Notes under the pieces: generated by a model | Seen by the model: the letters and a program-made list of their open reading frames with translations, nothing else | Databases searched by the model: none | Told to the model about the DNA's origin: nothing | Program-made: the position numbers and the translations under genes | Shown: positions 4,897 through 5,984 of the stretch, one piece after another | Position numbering within the stretch: the first letter of the stretch is position 1 | Layout of the letters: every line of letters begins with the position of its first letter | Source: an uncultured Clostridia bacterium | Lineage (GTDB): Bacteria > Bacillota > Clostridia > Lachnospirales > CAG-274 | Length of the DNA stretch: 5,984 bases | Assembly: GCA_946630405.1 (NCBI GenBank) | Contig: CAMOYW010000078.1 | Coordinates: 1 to 5,984 of the forward strand | Reading direction: 5' to 3'

Positions 4897-4956
4897 AGGC
4901 TTTATTTTTGTGACCGAAGGCTGTTTTTTATGACCAAGCCGCTTTTTTATGACGGA
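4889..4956 (-). repeat. Degenerate 20-bp tandem array of TGTGACC boxes
   Basis: Boxes on the minus strand recur at 4890 (GTGACC), 4910 (GTGACC), 4930 (ATGACC) and 4949 (ATGACG), steps of 20, 20 and 19 bp. Between them lie T-rich stretches preceded by AGGCTT, AGGCTG and AGCCGC. The box decays outward from the palindrome toward the mutase gene. A period near two helical turns puts the boxes on one face of the DNA. Confidence 0.7.
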
Positions 4957-4984
4957 AATATAAAATCCCCCTATCCGTCATAAA
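4946..4984. repeat. 11-bp inverted repeat after the mutase gene
   Basis: TTTATGACGGA (4946-4956) and TCCGTCATAAA (4974-4984) are perfectly complementary around a 17-base loop. It starts about 20 bases beyond the mutase stop codon. On the minus strand the stem is followed by AAAA rather than T, so it is not a standard terminator; it could protect the transcript 3' end. Its left arm overlaps the last degenerate TATGAC box of the array. Confidence 0.7.
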
Positions 4985-5002
4985 CGGAAAGGAGGAAAAT
5001 AT

Positions 5003-5984
5003 TCAAGCTAATATATCATCAACTATTTTAAGTATGGCACCGCTTGCGTTATCAATCTTTTTGGTAACTTCCGCTTCGCTTGAAGCCTTGCTTCCGAAGT
5101 ATACCTTGATCTTAGGCTCGGTACCGCTGGGACGAACGCAGAACCATGTACCGTCTTCAAGGTTGTAGTAAAGCACGTTGCTCTTGGGAAGTCCCGTTGA
5201 AGAGGTCTCGCCCGTAGCCGTATCCACCACCTTATCTTCAAGGTAATCACTTGTCTTGATGACCTTAACACCGCCTATATCGGTAGGTGCATCGGCACGG
5301 AGAGTATCCATTACCTTTTTAATGTTGGCTACGCCCTCCAAGCCCTTCAAGGTGATAGAGGTTATGGTCTCCTTGTAGAAGCCGTACTTTGCGTAAAGCT
5401 CCATAAGTCCGTCGTAAAGGCTCATACCTCTTGCTTTGTAGTAAGCAGCCATTTCGCAGATAAGCATTGTAGCGCAAACACCGTCCTTATCTCTTGCGTA
5501 TGTGCCCGAAAGACAGCCGTAGCTCTCCTCAAAGCCGAAAATATAGGTATGAGAGCCGTCCGACTCAAATTGCTTTATCTTCTCGCCTATGTACTTAAAG
5601 CCCGTGAGTACGTCGTAATACGTCATAGCGTACTCTGCGGAAATTGCCTTAGCCATATCGGTGGACACGATGGTAGATACTACCGCACCGTTTGCGGGAA
5701 GCTTACCCTGAGCTTTCTTCTGAGAGAGTATATATTCAAGTATCAGGGTACCCGTCATATTACCCGTGAGCACCGTATAATCTCCCGAGTTGGTCTTTAC
5801 GACCGCTCCAACTCTGTCGGCATCGGGGTCGGTACCTACAATGATATCGGCATCCACTTTCTGCGCAAGCTCTATCGCAAGGTCGAACACCGCCTTGTTT
5901 TCGGGGTTGGGATAACCTACTGTGGTAAAGTTACCGTCGGGCTTTTCCTGCTGAGGCACGATATATACATCCTTAAAGCCCGCC
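5003..5984 (-). CDS. Phosphoglucomutase/phosphomannomutase, N-terminus cut by window edge
   Basis: The frame is open from the right edge to a TGA at 5005-5003, 326 whole visible codons; the first half lies outside the window. It is an alpha-D-phosphohexomutase, most like the long Firmicutes PgcA type that interconverts glucose-6-phosphate and glucose-1-phosphate for cell-wall and storage glycans. Visible motifs, numbered from a Val codon (GTG) at 5959: the linker EKPDGNFTTVGYPNPE (5-20), the magnesium loop GTDPDADR (42-49), the sugar-binding loop GFEESYG (142-148) and the C-terminal phosphate-binding RPSGTEPK (276-283). The catalytic serine loop is missing because of the window edge. The in-frame GTG at 5959 is not a start, since the upstream codons (AGFKDVYI) continue the conserved domain. 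Glucose versus mannose specificity cannot be fixed from this part. The array of repeats begins just after its 3' end. Confidence 0.92.
   Translation of the reverse strand, partial: AGFKDVYIVPQQEKPDGNFTTVGYPNPENKAVFDLAIELAQKVDADIIVGTDPDADRVGAVVKTNSGDYTVLTGNMTGTLILEYILSQKKAQGKLPANGAVVSTIVSTDMAKAISAEYAMTYYDVLTGFKYIGEKIKQFESDGSHTYIFGFEESYGCLSGTYARDKDGVCATMLICEMAAYYKARGMSLYDGLMELYAKYGFYKETITSITLKGLEGVANIKKVMDTLRADAPTDIGGVKVIKTSDYLEDKVVDTATGETSSTGLPKSNVLYYNLEDGTWFCVRPSGTEPKIKVYFGSKASSEAEVTKKIDNASGAILKIVDDILA

Larger units (their letters stand above)
4493..4916. repeat. 424-bp imperfect palindrome with ten mirrored GGTCACA boxes
   Basis: This gene-free stretch between nrdR and the mutase gene has no open frame above about 60 codons. 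It carries ten exact GGTCACA heptamers. Five are on the plus strand (starting at 4494, 4515, 4582, 4590, 4875) and five on the minus strand (4529-4535, 4814-4820, 4822-4828, 4889-4895, 4909-4915). They form five mirror pairs: the paired coordinates sum to 9410 in four cases and 9409 in the outermost, giving one dyad axis at about 4705. The arms (about 4491-4597 and 4813-4918) also share AGGCTT-type segments and identical 44-bp gaps. The inner AT-rich 215 bp retains weaker mirror similarity, for example ATACTAA and AATCTTT in both halves. I infer a palindromic element, possibly a decayed non-autonomous transposon or an iteron-like protein-binding site. No transposase gene or clear target-site duplication is visible. 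Confidence 0.85.

Noticed and set aside
4874..4910. Intrinsic terminator formed by the CGGTCACAA hairpin and the T-run at 4905-4909
   Set aside because: The T-run begins about eight bases after the stem instead of directly, and on the plus strand no gene runs into it.
4493..4956. CRISPR array
   Set aside because: The repeated unit is only 7-9 bp, occurs on both strands in mirror order, and the gaps vary from 1 to about 220 bp; no cas gene is present.
4493..4956. CRP/FNR-type operators or a DnaA-box origin
   Set aside because: CRP sites read TGTGA-N6-TCACA, whereas here the half-sites are in the opposite order (TCACAA-N5-TTGTGA). No cluster of TTATCCACA-type DnaA boxes is seen.

Overview
The window looks like a chromosome segment from a low-GC gut or rumen clostridium, probably the Ruminococcus/Oscillospiraceae group. 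This rests on AT-rich spacers, sigma-A-type promoters, strong GGAGG ribosome sites, a secreted YcdB/YcdC-domain protein, clostridial-type NrdR and PgcA-like mutase sequences, and sugar-acid catabolism genes. The genus is inferred from overall protein flavour, not proven.

Layout. (1) 1-1071, minus strand: a secreted YcdB/YcdC-domain protein, cut by the left edge, with a full-consensus promoter at 1159-1187. (2) 1072-1352: a divergent regulatory region. (3) 1353-3367, plus strand: a two-gene uronate operon, kdgK then kduI, with a strong inter-cistronic hairpin between the genes and an intrinsic terminator after them. (4) 3426-4418, minus strand: nrdR and a small four-helix membrane protein one base apart, with a clear promoter and terminator. 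(5) 4419-5002: about 580 bp without a gene, holding an unusual palindromic repeat element. (6) 5003-5984, minus strand: the C-terminal part of a phosphoglucomutase/phosphomannomutase, cut by the right edge.

How the genes work together. KduI and KdgK carry out two steps of the route from unsaturated uronates (from pectin or glycosaminoglycan lyases) to central metabolism. The intermediate dehydrogenase (KduD) and the aldolase (KdgA) are not in the window. NrdR is the repressor of ribonucleotide reductase genes; its tightly coupled membrane partner is unrecognised. The mutase links glucose-6-phosphate and glucose-1-phosphate.

The most striking feature is at 4493-4916. Ten exact copies of the heptamer GGTCACA (either strand) form five mirror pairs around one centre near 4705. 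Two of the pairs make identical 9-bp inverted repeats, and a separate perfect hairpin sits at the centre. On the right the boxes continue as degenerate copies every 19-20 bp. I cannot assign it to a known system. A decayed or non-autonomous mobile element, or an iteron-like protein-binding site, are the leading readings.
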